Shown one piece after another: positions 13,808-21,455 of a stretch of 21,628 bases of DNA. The position numbers and the translations under genes were made by a program. This DNA comes from Acidobacteria bacterium UBA2999 (GTDB taxonomy: Bacteria > Acidobacteriota > Vicinamibacteria > Vicinamibacterales > UBA2999). Where the stretch lies: positions 1 to 21,628 of the forward strand of contig DDZV01000038.1 in NCBI GenBank assembly GCA_002346475.1, written 5' to 3'. Below the pieces are notes generated by a model, which made no database searches, was not told the DNA's origin, and saw nothing but the letters and a program-made list of their open reading frames with translations. Each line of letters opens with the position of its first letter. Position 1 is the stretch's first letter.

Positions 13808-15922
13808 TCAGCGAACTTTATTGCGCAGTGCCTCTATGTCTTTGGCGCTGCGCATCACCATACTTCCGACGCTATGTGCGATGCCGGATGCCGACGAGAG
13901 TTGAATAACGCCGTCCCGCTCAAGTATATGGTTCTGACGCTGTCCCATACCTTTTTTCGGCCAGCTGTACATCGTCCAGGTCTCGGTATCTGGATCGAAC
14001 CGCCCTACCTGGTCTGAATTCTGGAAGGATAGCCAAACTTTGCTCTGGCTATCGATCATTGCTTCATACGGATTCATACCAGGAAACGGCACATCATGAT
14101 AGGTCAGTGCTTTAGTGCGTGTATCGATATGCAATAAGGTGTTGCCGTAGAAGTTCGGTATCCATACGGAGTCGTTGCTCAGGTCCGCGGACGGACGGCG
14201 TGGTGCCTGCCTGCCGCCGAGGCCCATCGATGGCAACTCTTCGCCGTCAGCCAGGTCACCAGGTTGCATATATTCGGTGAGAGGTCGTTGAGGAAGCTTG
14301 ATTTCTGAAACCTCAGCACTCAGACCGTTCGAGTAGCTGATGATGTCATCATTGACAGCCATCCACCAGGCATTGCCATCCCGATCGCCTGCGATACCGT
14401 ACGTAAGTCCAGCGGTAGGCGACTTGAATTCGGTAAATGTTTTAGTCCGTTGGTCGAATCGCAATGCAGCTCCAGCCTGAAAGCTTCCGCTCGCTGCCCA
14501 GATATTGCCTTGCGCATCGGTGCTGAGCCATCCACTGACCCGTGTCATGCCTTCTGGCGGCTCGAGACTTTCAACTATCTCTGTATTCGGATCAATTCTT
14601 CCAAGAGTGCCATCGAGGTACGGAATTACGGGCGACGCATTGAAGTAAACACGGCCGTCTTCGGAGAGAAGGATCCCGTGCGAACTGGCAACCTTCTCAC
14701 CCTCAGTGCCTAGCGGGACAGCAAAACTAGTAGTTTTACCGGTGGTTGTGTCCACTTTTCCGACTGTTCGTTCTGTGCTGCTGCGAGTTGAGGTGAACCA
14801 GATGTTGCCGTTGAAATCAATTGTTGAGTCGTGTATCGAGCCAGTACCCCCTGCAGAACTTGCTGAGCCAAATCTCCAGTCGCTACCGTTATGTGCTGAG
14901 TAGCCGCCACCGTCAAACTCGACATCGTAGTCATAAATGACCGGCAGTGTCGCTTCTCCTGTAGGTCGAGACACCGTTGGTGTCATTGGCGATGGGCCAG
15001 GCCCGCGCATTTCAGTGAGATACGTTGCGAGCTCTTTTTGTATTGGTGTGAGGGGTTTATTGTTCGATGGTGAAAACCCATTAAGCATTACGCTGATAAT
15101 CGCTTCCCAACCATTTTGATCGAAGCGATCACGCAAGGCGGTGCTTGTTTCGTGGCAGTACGTGCAATTCTTTTGAAAGAGTGCTTTTCCACGGCGATGG
15201 GCAACCGTATCATCGGGCAATGCAGCTATTACTTGGTAGCCAGATAGTTGTGGAATTATATCGGTCGTCTCTTTCATCGTGAAGTCAAGGTGTTGCTCAG
15301 ATCCAAGCGTAGCCGTTGCTTCGGCGCGTTCTAAGCCAATCGCTTGTGCCCAGACTGTGTAGGTAGCACTTTTCATAGCTGGAAAGAAATACTGACCGTC
15401 GGCACCTGTGTAGACCGATACGGTAATTGTTTCGTTACCCACTCGAGCGGAGACTGCAATACCCTCAATGGGTTGGCCGTCTTCCGATGTAATGGTGCCG
15501 GTGAGTAGCCCTTCCGTAGCGTTGTCGTCCACGCTTCTTACGGTGCGAGGCATGCTGAGTACTTGGAGTGGCTGATCGATGGTCTTCATGAAGGCAATGA
15601 CCTGATCGATTTGCGCATCATTTAATGCGTACTTATAGCCAGGCATTCTTCGACTGCCATCCTTAATTATTCCACGTAGTGCACCTTCGTCTGCTGTTTG
15701 CGCTTTGCTTAAGAGGGGACCAAAGGTCCATGGCTCTGGTGTCCCATCTGCAAATTCTGTAGCCGGGTCTTGTCCGACGTGACACATGGAACATCGTGTC
15801 TGAAATATTTTTCGACCAAATTTTTCGGTTTCGTTAAGGTCTGCGGACAGTTGCCGTTCTTGCGCGCTGACCGTTCCGACCAGTAGGAGCACTTGGGCGA
15901 GTACAAAGAAGGTTCGCATCAT
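13808..15922 (-). CDS. Exported diheme cytochrome c / carboxypeptidase-regulatory / Vgb-like propeller fusion
   Basis: The start at 15922 (704 residues) has GAGAGG seven bases upstream and is followed at once by a signal peptide ending TVSA (residue 20). Domains in order: cytochrome c (35-115) with CSMCH (Cys44, Cys47, His48) and a likely axial Met93 in RRMPGY; a carboxypeptidase regulatory-like sandwich (138-218) with GTITSEDGQPIEG and GADGQYFFPAM; a second cytochrome c-like domain (240-305) with CTYCH (Cys253, Cys256, His257); and a Vgb/SMP-30-like propeller (about 325-704) with GNIWFTST, VGKVDTTTG and VGRFDPDTE. It shares domain types with the gene at 2795 but has an extra N-terminal heme domain, so the two are likely paralogues. 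An electron-transfer-coupled periplasmic enzyme is inferred; Vgb activity is not shown. It lies 65 bases downstream of a tRNA in the same direction. Confidence 0.86.
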   Translation of the reverse strand: MMRTFFVLAQVLLLVGTVSAQERQLSADLNETEKFGRKIFQTRCSMCHVGQDPATEFADGTPEPWTFGPLLSKAQTADEGALRGIIKDGSRRMPGYKYALNDAQIDQVIAFMKTIDQPLQVLSMPRTVRSVDDNATEGLLTGTITSEDGQPIEGIAVSARVGNETITVSVYTGADGQYFFPAMKSATYTVWAQAIGLERAEATATLGSEQHLDFTMKETTDIIPQLSGYQVIAALPDDTVAHRRGKALFQKNCTYCHETSTALRDRFDQNGWEAIISVMLNGFSPSNNKPLTPIQKELATYLTEMRGPGPSPMTPTVSRPTGEATLPVIYDYDVEFDGGGYSAHNGSDWRFGSASSAGGTGSIHDSTIDFNGNIWFTSTRSSTERTVGKVDTTTGKTTSFAVPLGTEGEKVASSHGILLSEDGRVYFNASPVIPYLDGTLGRIDPNTEIVESLEPPEGMTRVSGWLSTDAQGNIWAASGSFQAGAALRFDQRTKTFTEFKSPTAGLTYGIAGDRDGNAWWMAVNDDIISYSNGLSAEVSEIKLPQRPLTEYMQPGDLADGEELPSMGLGGRQAPRRPSADLSNDSVWIPNFYGNTLLHIDTRTKALTYHDVPFPGMNPYEAMIDSQSKVWLSFQNSDQVGRFDPDTETWTMYSWPKKGMGQRQNHILERDGVIQLSSASGIAHSVGSMVMRSAKDIEALRNKVR

Positions 15923-15987
15923 ATTAAGCCTCTCATAAAAAACATCTCGACGGAAAAGCTTACTACGTGTCTCGAAACACAGCAAAT

Positions 15988-16064
15988 TGGTGCGCCCGGC
16001 AGGACTCGAACCTGCGACCCTCGGCTTAGAAGGCCGATGCTCTATCCAGCTGAGCTACGGGCGC
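15988..16064 (-). tRNA. tRNA-Arg (UCU)
   Basis: Read on the minus strand, the 77-base gene starts GCGCCCG and ends CGGGCGC-A-CCA, giving a perfect 7-bp acceptor stem with an encoded CCA. The D arm (AGCTCAGCTGGATAGAGC), the anticodon loop CTTCTAA on a TCGGC/GCCGA stem, and the T arm (GCAGG-TTCGAGT-CCTGC) are all present. The anticodon TCT lies at 16028-16030 and reads AGA/AGG. No integrase or direct repeat marks it as an insertion site. It could be part of a transcript with the downstream cytochrome gene. Confidence 0.97.
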
Positions 16065-16119
16065 GTAACCTGTAGTGTAGCGTGCCAGCGTGGGCTATTT
16101 TAGCGGTCTTACATTGACA

Positions 16120-17319
16120 CTACTCGAGGTGTTCCTTATATAAAGGGCCAATAAGTCTACTGGGATCCGCTCCTGGCCTGGGCCGAAACTTTTGTACGCG
16201 GCCGTTATAGATCTCCGGAATATAGAGGTTCCCCTCGCTGTCAGTACTGAGGTCGTGCGGCCCCCAGAGGTTTCCAGGGCGAGCTCCCATTGTCCCCCAG
16301 CTAGAGAGCAATCTTCCAGTTTCTAGGTCCAGTTGTATGACCTTGTTGTAGGTGTCGTCTGTGGCAAAGAGGTAGCGTTGATCTGTGGAAATTTGAATAG
16401 AGCTAATTCGTGGCAGGTGTGGCCATTCATCTAGATAATTCAGGTCCTTATCAAAAACCTGAATACGACCGAGATCTGCACCTGCTCTCATAGCCTCGAC
16501 CTGTGTTTGTCCCTGTGTTCGTCCCCAGTCAGAGATGTAGACGCGTTGCTCAGCATCAACAGCGACCGTGTGGAGATTTCCAAACTCACCTGGCCCTGTG
16601 CCAATAGTGTCTTTACTTAAGAGGAGCTTCCCGTCCTTCGACCACTTTGTGACCCGATGATAGCTCTCAACAATGAAGAAATCTCCATTAGGCAGAAACG
16701 CAATTGCATTGGGACCATGGAAATGCGTATCGTCATTTCCAGGCTCTGGCTCTCCCAATTTCATGAGGAGTTTCTCGCCATCATTGGAAAACTTAAAGAC
16801 TTGATTTCCAGTATTATCAGCGACCCAGATCGGGCGTTCTGGATCCCAGGGGTTGGTTGCGATGCGGTGTGGAAGTGAGAATAGATGGTCCCATTGTTTC
16901 CAGTGCTCGACCAAATTACCGTCACGATCAAAGGTCATAATCACATGGGTTTTGACTTGCCCAGGAGCATCCACGGCCGATCGTGATGGCAGATAATAAA
17001 CTAATGGTTCTGGTGGATTTTCCAGAATGGGGAGCATCCACGATTGCACTACAAATACTCGATCAGGCGATTCGGCATAGACTGCAGCTGTTCGTCCCCA
17101 GGTCAGGCCAGGGAGACCGAGGGGCTTAGGCCATGCAGGGTCGACCTCGTAGGGACCGGACATATCTTCTCCCCCGGATTCGTATCCCTCAAGACTTTTG
17201 AGAGGAGCGTTGCTATCAGATTCCCCAGACGTAGATGTCTGAGACCCTGAAGTACACGCCATGGTGGAGAGGGCAACCATAGCAGTGCCCCAAGCTATCA
17301 TTCGCAGTCGAGGTTTCAT
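16120..17319 (-). CDS. PAL-like NHL propeller lipoprotein, third gene of the hflKC operon
   Basis: The 399-residue lipoprotein has a lipobox ending at Cys22 (STMAC) and a Ser/Thr/Glu-rich linker to about residue 50. The start at 17319 follows AGGAGA. It is a paralogue of the protein at 12568: both share a GPYEV entry, WGRTAAVYAES / YGRTGAVWAES, and a shared C-terminal PRPGAD-x-SRLI. By-eye alignment to PAL places the zinc histidines at His151 (LPHRI), His250 (NLHTV) and His355 followed by Asp356 (GPHDL), and the catalytic Tyr at Tyr220 (VESYHRV). The Arg706 position is Trp265 (SDWGRT), followed by an insertion of about 15 residues before LGRIQVF. It may have a different activity or substrate from the other copy. 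It starts 12 bases after the hflC stop, so co-transcription with hflKC is likely. Confidence 0.85.
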   Translation of the reverse strand: MKPRLRMIAWGTAMVALSTMACTSGSQTSTSGESDSNAPLKSLEGYESGGEDMSGPYEVDPAWPKPLGLPGLTWGRTAAVYAESPDRVFVVQSWMLPILENPPEPLVYYLPSRSAVDAPGQVKTHVIMTFDRDGNLVEHWKQWDHLFSLPHRIATNPWDPERPIWVADNTGNQVFKFSNDGEKLLMKLGEPEPGNDDTHFHGPNAIAFLPNGDFFIVESYHRVTKWSKDGKLLLSKDTIGTGPGEFGNLHTVAVDAEQRVYISDWGRTQGQTQVEAMRAGADLGRIQVFDKDLNYLDEWPHLPRISSIQISTDQRYLFATDDTYNKVIQLDLETGRLLSSWGTMGARPGNLWGPHDLSTDSEGNLYIPEIYNGRVQKFRPRPGADPSRLIGPLYKEHLE

Positions 17320-17331
17320 GAATATCTCCTC

Positions 17332-18264
17332 TTACGGGGTTCCTAGAAAACGTAAGAGCTCACTGTCTGTATCAAGAATAATGAGTGTTGATGCATCCAT
17401 TGTTTCTTCATATGTTTCCAATGATTTTGTGAAGGCATAAAAGTTTGGGTCCCGTGCGTACGCGTCTGCATAGATACGTGTCGCATCTGCATCTGCGGTG
17501 CCGCGTAATATTTCTGATTCCCTGTATGCTTCGGATTGAATCTCGGCTAGATCGCGTTCACGCTCACCGTTGATTCTGGCCGCTTCACCCTGACCTTCTG
17601 ACCGGAACTCTTCAGCAATCCGCTGTCGTTCAGCAATCATGCGGGCAAATACATCCTGTTGCACTTCTTCAACGTAGCTGATCCGTTTAAACCTGAGATC
17701 GAGGAGTTCAATCCCTAGGTCAGCCGTACGGCTAGCGGCAGTTTGCAGGATCTGAGCCGCGATATCTCGGCGGCCCTGTTCAATTCTTTCTAGAATAGCC
17801 ACTTCCTCCTCAACTTCAGTGGGTACTTCAGTTGAATCGCGATTCGTACTTCTGACTAGTTCAATGAGATCGTGTCGTGCGACGGCGTTACGTGTTTCTC
17901 CATCAAGAATATCGTCCAGACGGGATTGTGCACCACGTTCATCTCGAAGCCGTTGAAAGAATATGAGTGGATCGGAAATGCGCCAGCGGGCATAGGTGTC
18001 TACCCAAATGAATCGTTTGTCTCGTGTTGGTATTTGATTTGGACTTCCGTCCCATTCAAGGAAACGTTTGTCGAAGACATTAATTTCTTGAATAAAAGGC
18101 AGTTTAAAATGTAGGCCGGGTGAAGTTATCGGATCGCCAACGGGCTCACCAAACTGCGTAATAATTGCCTGTTGGGTTTCAGTTAATCTGTACTCAGCAC
18201 TGATTAGCAGAGCTAGTACAGCGACGGCGATAATAATTTGGAGAGAACTCGTGCGTTGTGTCAC
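17332..18264 (-). CDS. hflC: HflC, SPFH/band-7 membrane protein
   Basis: The 310-residue protein starts at GTG 18264, which overlaps the hflK stop in a GTGA arrangement; an in-frame upstream ATG at 18315 would put 17 residues inside hflK and is less likely. A transmembrane segment at about 8-22 follows, then AEYRLTETQQAIITQFGEPV, typical of HflC. The band-7 domain covers about 20-200 with PGLHFKLPF, FDKRFLEWDG and RWRISDPLIFF; a coiled-coil region with an ERQRIAEEFRSEGQGEAARI stretch follows, and a C-terminal segment ends with ILDTDSELLRFL. HflC and HflK form a large membrane complex that encloses and modulates the FtsH protease; no ftsH is in this window. Family assignment is firm. Confidence 0.95.
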   Translation of the reverse strand: MTQRTSSLQIIIAVAVLALLISAEYRLTETQQAIITQFGEPVGDPITSPGLHFKLPFIQEINVFDKRFLEWDGSPNQIPTRDKRFIWVDTYARWRISDPLIFFQRLRDERGAQSRLDDILDGETRNAVARHDLIELVRSTNRDSTEVPTEVEEEVAILERIEQGRRDIAAQILQTAASRTADLGIELLDLRFKRISYVEEVQQDVFARMIAERQRIAEEFRSEGQGEAARINGERERDLAEIQSEAYRESEILRGTADADATRIYADAYARDPNFYAFTKSLETYEETMDASTLIILDTDSELLRFLGTP

Positions 18265-19298
18265 TGGCCACCCCCTGGCATTTGTGGTTTGACGCCCCCA
18301 CTTAGGCCTTCCCACGGAAGAAGTGGAACCAGGCTTGTTGTGTCTTTGTCGACATATAGTTTTTGTCCTACTGTTGGCAGGATCCGTTGCATAGTTTCTA
18401 GATACAAGCGTCTACGTGTCACTGTCGGCGAAGTTCGATAGGCAGCATAAGCTTCTATGAAGCGAGCTGCGTCGCCTTCGGCACTGTTGATTCGGTTTAA
18501 TGCATAGCCCTCTGCTTGGAGGACGAGTTGTTCCGCTTCGCCACGTGCCCGAGGTATCACTCTGTTGTACTCGGCGCCTGCCTCGTTGATCATACGGTCT
18601 CGTTGCTGCTGGGCTTGGTTAACTTCGTCCCACGATGGTTTGACTGGGTCTGGTGGATTGACATCTTGCAGTATGACTTGGTCGACACTAATTCCAGTCT
18701 CGTACTGAACAGCTAGCGCCTGGAGTCGTTCGGTAACCTGGCTCTCAATTTCTTGCCGACCAATTGTAAGCACTTCAGTCACTGTTCGGTCGCCGATGAC
18801 TTCACGCATGATTGCCTCATTCATGTCCCTGAAGGTGCTGCTTAGGCCTCTTACTTTAAAGAGGTAGAGGTATGGGTCGTTCACTCGATATTGCACGATC
18901 CACTCAACAACAGCCACATTGAGATCACCCGTAAGCATGATGGCCTCGTCACTGAGCTGGGTAGTCGTAGCGGCAAACTGAGTACGGACTCCTGGCTCAT
19001 CAGTGCGAAATCCAAACTCTTGTTTTAGTTGACGCTGTACTGGTACTTTTTGCACAGTTTCAACTAGTGGCATTTTTAGACGTAGGCCAGGTTCTGTCGT
19101 TCGCGTGTACTGACCAAGACGGAGGACAACCCCAACTTCTTCTGGTTGAACTTGGTAGAATCCGCCACTTATTAGGACAGCCAATAGAAGAAGACTTCCA
19201 ATGGGCACTGCCACTTTTTTAATAGCGCCTGGTGGCAATCCCCGCAAGAAATCTGGGATCGGGAAACCAGGGTCTGAATTTGAGAAACCTGAGTTCAT
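18261..19298 (-). CDS. hflK: HflK, SPFH/band-7 membrane protein
   Basis: The 345-residue protein starts at 19298 with AGGAG upstream. The N-terminal cytoplasmic tail is short (about 1-30; many HflK proteins carry a longer Gly-rich tail). A transmembrane helix at about 31-47 (VPIGSLLLLAVLISGGF) follows, then the band-7 domain: QPEEVGVVLRLGQYTRTTEPG, VQKVPVQRQ, MLTGDLNVAVVEWIVQYRVN and VILQDVNPPDPVKPSWDEV. A coiled-coil segment with RARGEAEQLVLQAEGYALNR leads to TRRRLYLETMQRIL near the C-terminus. It partners with HflC (overlapping by four bases) as the FtsH-modulating complex. The third operon gene, a PAL-like lipoprotein, is not usual in hflKC operons I know of. Confidence 0.95.
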   Translation of the reverse strand: MNSGFSNSDPGFPIPDFLRGLPPGAIKKVAVPIGSLLLLAVLISGGFYQVQPEEVGVVLRLGQYTRTTEPGLRLKMPLVETVQKVPVQRQLKQEFGFRTDEPGVRTQFAATTTQLSDEAIMLTGDLNVAVVEWIVQYRVNDPYLYLFKVRGLSSTFRDMNEAIMREVIGDRTVTEVLTIGRQEIESQVTERLQALAVQYETGISVDQVILQDVNPPDPVKPSWDEVNQAQQQRDRMINEAGAEYNRVIPRARGEAEQLVLQAEGYALNRINSAEGDAARFIEAYAAYRTSPTVTRRRLYLETMQRILPTVGQKLYVDKDTTSLVPLLPWEGLSGGVKPQMPGGGQ

Positions 19299-19405
19299 AA
19301 AAACTCCTTTTGTACGTACTAGATATTACGGCTACCTTTCACGATAGTAGGTCTTTTTAGGCAAGCGATTTCACCACGTTGCTACGGACTAAGTCATTGT
19401 AGCGT

Positions 19406-19822
19406 TTACTCTCCCATTAGTTGTACAACGATTTCTCTTCGACGGGGCCTAGTATCACATTCAACTAGTGTGAGTTGCTGCCAGGTGCCCAGTACAAGCG
19501 TTCTGTTCGTAAATGGAACAGTTATTGAGGGGCCTGCCAAGGCAGCTCGTACATGGCTTGAACCATTGTCGTCTCCCCAACGGAGGTGATGTTGATAATT
19601 TCCGTGGCGGGGCGCTAGTTTTTCGAGAACTTCATTGAAGTCAGCAATAGCACCTGGTTCAAATTCAATTGTTGTGACTATAGCCGTTGAGCCAACTATG
19701 AAAATAGTTGCAGTGCCTGCTTGTATTCCAGATGTTCTGACGTGTTTGGCAACAATCTCTGTAAGATTATGTGTATCACCTTGGCCCAGAGTGTTCACTT
19801 CGCAGGTTTTTGTAACAACCAT
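19406..19822 (-). CDS. YjbQ/UPF0047-family protein
   Basis: The 138-residue protein has the full length and signature of UPF0047/YjbQ: GNYQHHLRWGDDNGSSHVRAALAGPS in the middle, then TVPF-x6-LGTWQQLTLVECDTRPRRR. Family members are trimeric; some complement thiamine-phosphate synthase loss as a secondary activity, but their real role is not clear. The conserved His and Asp residues in the central motif (for example the DDNG and the following SH) are intact. There is no signal peptide. It starts three bases after the stop of the MBL hydrolase gene, so the two form an operon. The ribosome-binding site is weak, consistent with translational coupling. Confidence 0.9.
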   Translation of the reverse strand: MVVTKTCEVNTLGQGDTHNLTEIVAKHVRTSGIQAGTATIFIVGSTAIVTTIEFEPGAIADFNEVLEKLAPRHGNYQHHLRWGDDNGSSHVRAALAGPSITVPFTNRTLVLGTWQQLTLVECDTRPRRREIVVQLMGE

Positions 19823-19825
19823 AAA

Positions 19826-20479
19826 TTATTTCAGTCCATACGTTGTCTTAAAAGTCGTCCAGTTGCTTTTGAGAGACAGGAAAGCCTCAACATCTTGACA
19901 CTGGAGAAACGGGTTTGTCTGGCACTCTAGTTCCAGCGTGGAACTTGGACGTACCCCGTAGTCATGGCCTGGCCAAACAGTTGCTGCTTTGTCGACACGA
20001 TTAACAACGTGCTGGAGACTATCCCACTCAGTGCGGGCATCCCTATCGTTGCTTGTACCACCAACCTTACCTACAAAGAGGAGATCGCCCGTGATAAGGA
20101 GTTGATAAGTGGGTTCATAAAGGACCAGGTGATCGGCAGAGTGTCCTGGAGTATGTAGACAGCGTAAGTGCAATGGACCAACAGTCAGCTCTTCATCATT
20201 TGAGATAGCCTGATCTGGCTGTTCTGGTAGATCTGGGTGCCCCACAATGGGTGCTTCAGTTTGTCGTGTAGCAGAAGCATTGCCATTCGTGTGGTCTGCA
20301 TGACCGTGCGTATTGATAATATGTGTCACAGTCAGTTTCTGGTCACGGGCACGTTGAACTAGGAGGTCTGGCGAGTAAGAGGGATCAATGAGAATAGCTT
20401 GTTGTGCGTTGCGATCTCCAAGGAGATACCCAAAGTTCCGATCTCCTCCAGTACGAATTTGTTCAAATATTAATGACAT
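19826..20479 (-). CDS. MBL-fold hydrolase, GloB/ETHE1-like
   Basis: The 217-residue cytoplasmic protein has an intact metal site: NTHGHADH with His58, His60, Asp62 and His63, then His113 (TPGHSADH), the bridging Asp132 (ITGDLLF) and His172 (WPGHDYG). The sequence after Asp132 (LLFVGKVGGTSND) and the WPGHDYG motif fit the glyoxalase II / persulfide dioxygenase-like group. ETHE1-like enzymes oxidise glutathione persulfide; glyoxalase II hydrolyses S-lactoylglutathione. The length (217) and lack of the glyoxalase C-terminal domain favour an ETHE1-like or generic hydrolase, but the substrate cannot be fixed. It is the first gene of a pair with YjbQ. In contrast with the MBL domain at 10170-12449, every metal ligand is kept here. 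Confidence 0.9.
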   Translation of the reverse strand: MSLIFEQIRTGGDRNFGYLLGDRNAQQAILIDPSYSPDLLVQRARDQKLTVTHIINTHGHADHTNGNASATRQTEAPIVGHPDLPEQPDQAISNDEELTVGPLHLRCLHTPGHSADHLVLYEPTYQLLITGDLLFVGKVGGTSNDRDARTEWDSLQHVVNRVDKAATVWPGHDYGVRPSSTLELECQTNPFLQCQDVEAFLSLKSNWTTFKTTYGLK

Positions 20480-20535
20480 AATCTCATTCCATACTTCAGA
20501 AGGTTAATTGTTTTTACAGATCTTCGATCGAGTAA

Positions 20536-21360
20536 CTAGCTTTCTTGGTGTGGCCGAGAAAATCTAGGATTAACAGTTTTTCGAAATGGTTGCGTTAGAA
20601 GTCGGTCTAGGCGAAGTTCGTTCTTTTCAGGGAAAGTATGCAGACCGATAGTCATGTTCGTATGCCCAAGCTTGGGTTGTGCACGATAGGTTTTAAACAT
20701 CAAGTCCCACCAGGCGACACCAAAACCAAAGTTACTGTTTGTTTCTGTGGGCATAGCTGAGTGATGCACGCGGTGCATGTCCGGTGTTACCAACACTAGT
20801 CGTAGTACATGGTCAAGCTTTCTGGGAAGACAAATGTTGGAATGATTAAATAGTGACATGGTGTTTAGCGTGATCTCGAAGATTAATACAGTGGTTGCCG
20901 AGGCACCGATAACGAGGATTGCTATTATTTTGAGTGCAAGTGATAAAAGTATTTCAAATGGATGAAAGCGGACTCCTGTCGTCACATCACATTCAAGATC
21001 GGTGTGATGTGTGCGATGTAGCGCCCATAAAACAGGTATTCGATGTAATGCTACGTGCTGTCCATAAATAATTAGGTCAAGGAATAAGTATGCTCCAGCT
21101 GTGGCAATCCATGTTGGCAGTGAGATAGTGTTGAGAAGACCTAAACCTTCTTGTTCTGCAAATAGAGCAATTCCAACAAGTCCGGCAGGTAAGATTAGGC
21201 GGACACACAACACGTCAATTCCCAAAATCCCAACATTGTGTGGCCAACGCTTGAAACGGTTATGCATTTGTTGCCGACGAGGGATAGCTGTCTCCGCAGT
21301 TGCGAGGAGTATCAGGGCTATGGCGCCACTTAATAAAGGAAAAACAGAAGATATATCCAT
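20536..21360 (-). CDS. Fatty acid hydroxylase / sterol desaturase family membrane protein
   Basis: The 274-residue integral membrane protein has hydrophobic helices near 5-22, 46-68, 82-100 and 140-165. The di-iron histidine clusters of the family are present: H102-x3-H106, H115-x2-H118-H119 (HRTHH), and H196-x2-H199-H200 (HRVHH), with extra His133 and His173 in RFHPFE and FNHSN. Family members hydroxylate or desaturate lipids such as sterols, carotenoids, hopanoids or fatty acids using oxygen. The bacterial substrate is unknown. The start at 21360 has no clear ribosome-binding site, which leaves the exact N-terminus uncertain. It is followed after 56 bases by the MBL/YjbQ pair on the same strand. 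Confidence 0.9.
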   Translation of the reverse strand: MDISSVFPLLSGAIALILLATAETAIPRRQQMHNRFKRWPHNVGILGIDVLCVRLILPAGLVGIALFAEQEGLGLLNTISLPTWIATAGAYLFLDLIIYGQHVALHRIPVLWALHRTHHTDLECDVTTGVRFHPFEILLSLALKIIAILVIGASATTVLIFEITLNTMSLFNHSNICLPRKLDHVLRLVLVTPDMHRVHHSAMPTETNSNFGFGVAWWDLMFKTYRAQPKLGHTNMTIGLHTFPEKNELRLDRLLTQPFRKTVNPRFSRPHQES

Positions 21361-21455
21361 CTAAGTTCAAATTTGGGTTTGTTGCTGCGGAGGATCCACT
21401 TAATGCGTGTACATAATTTAGCAGAAAGCTGAGTTAATAAGTTCAGGCGCTTTGT

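Noticed and set aside
15988..16064. tRNA as an integration site for a mobile element
   Set aside because: No integrase, no repeat of the tRNA 3' end, and no change in gene character on either side.
15893..16075. Plus-strand 60-codon frame with GRTRTCDPRLRRPMLY-type ending
   Set aside because: This is the well-known spurious product of reading across the antisense strand of a tRNA gene; it lies over tRNA-Arg(UCU).
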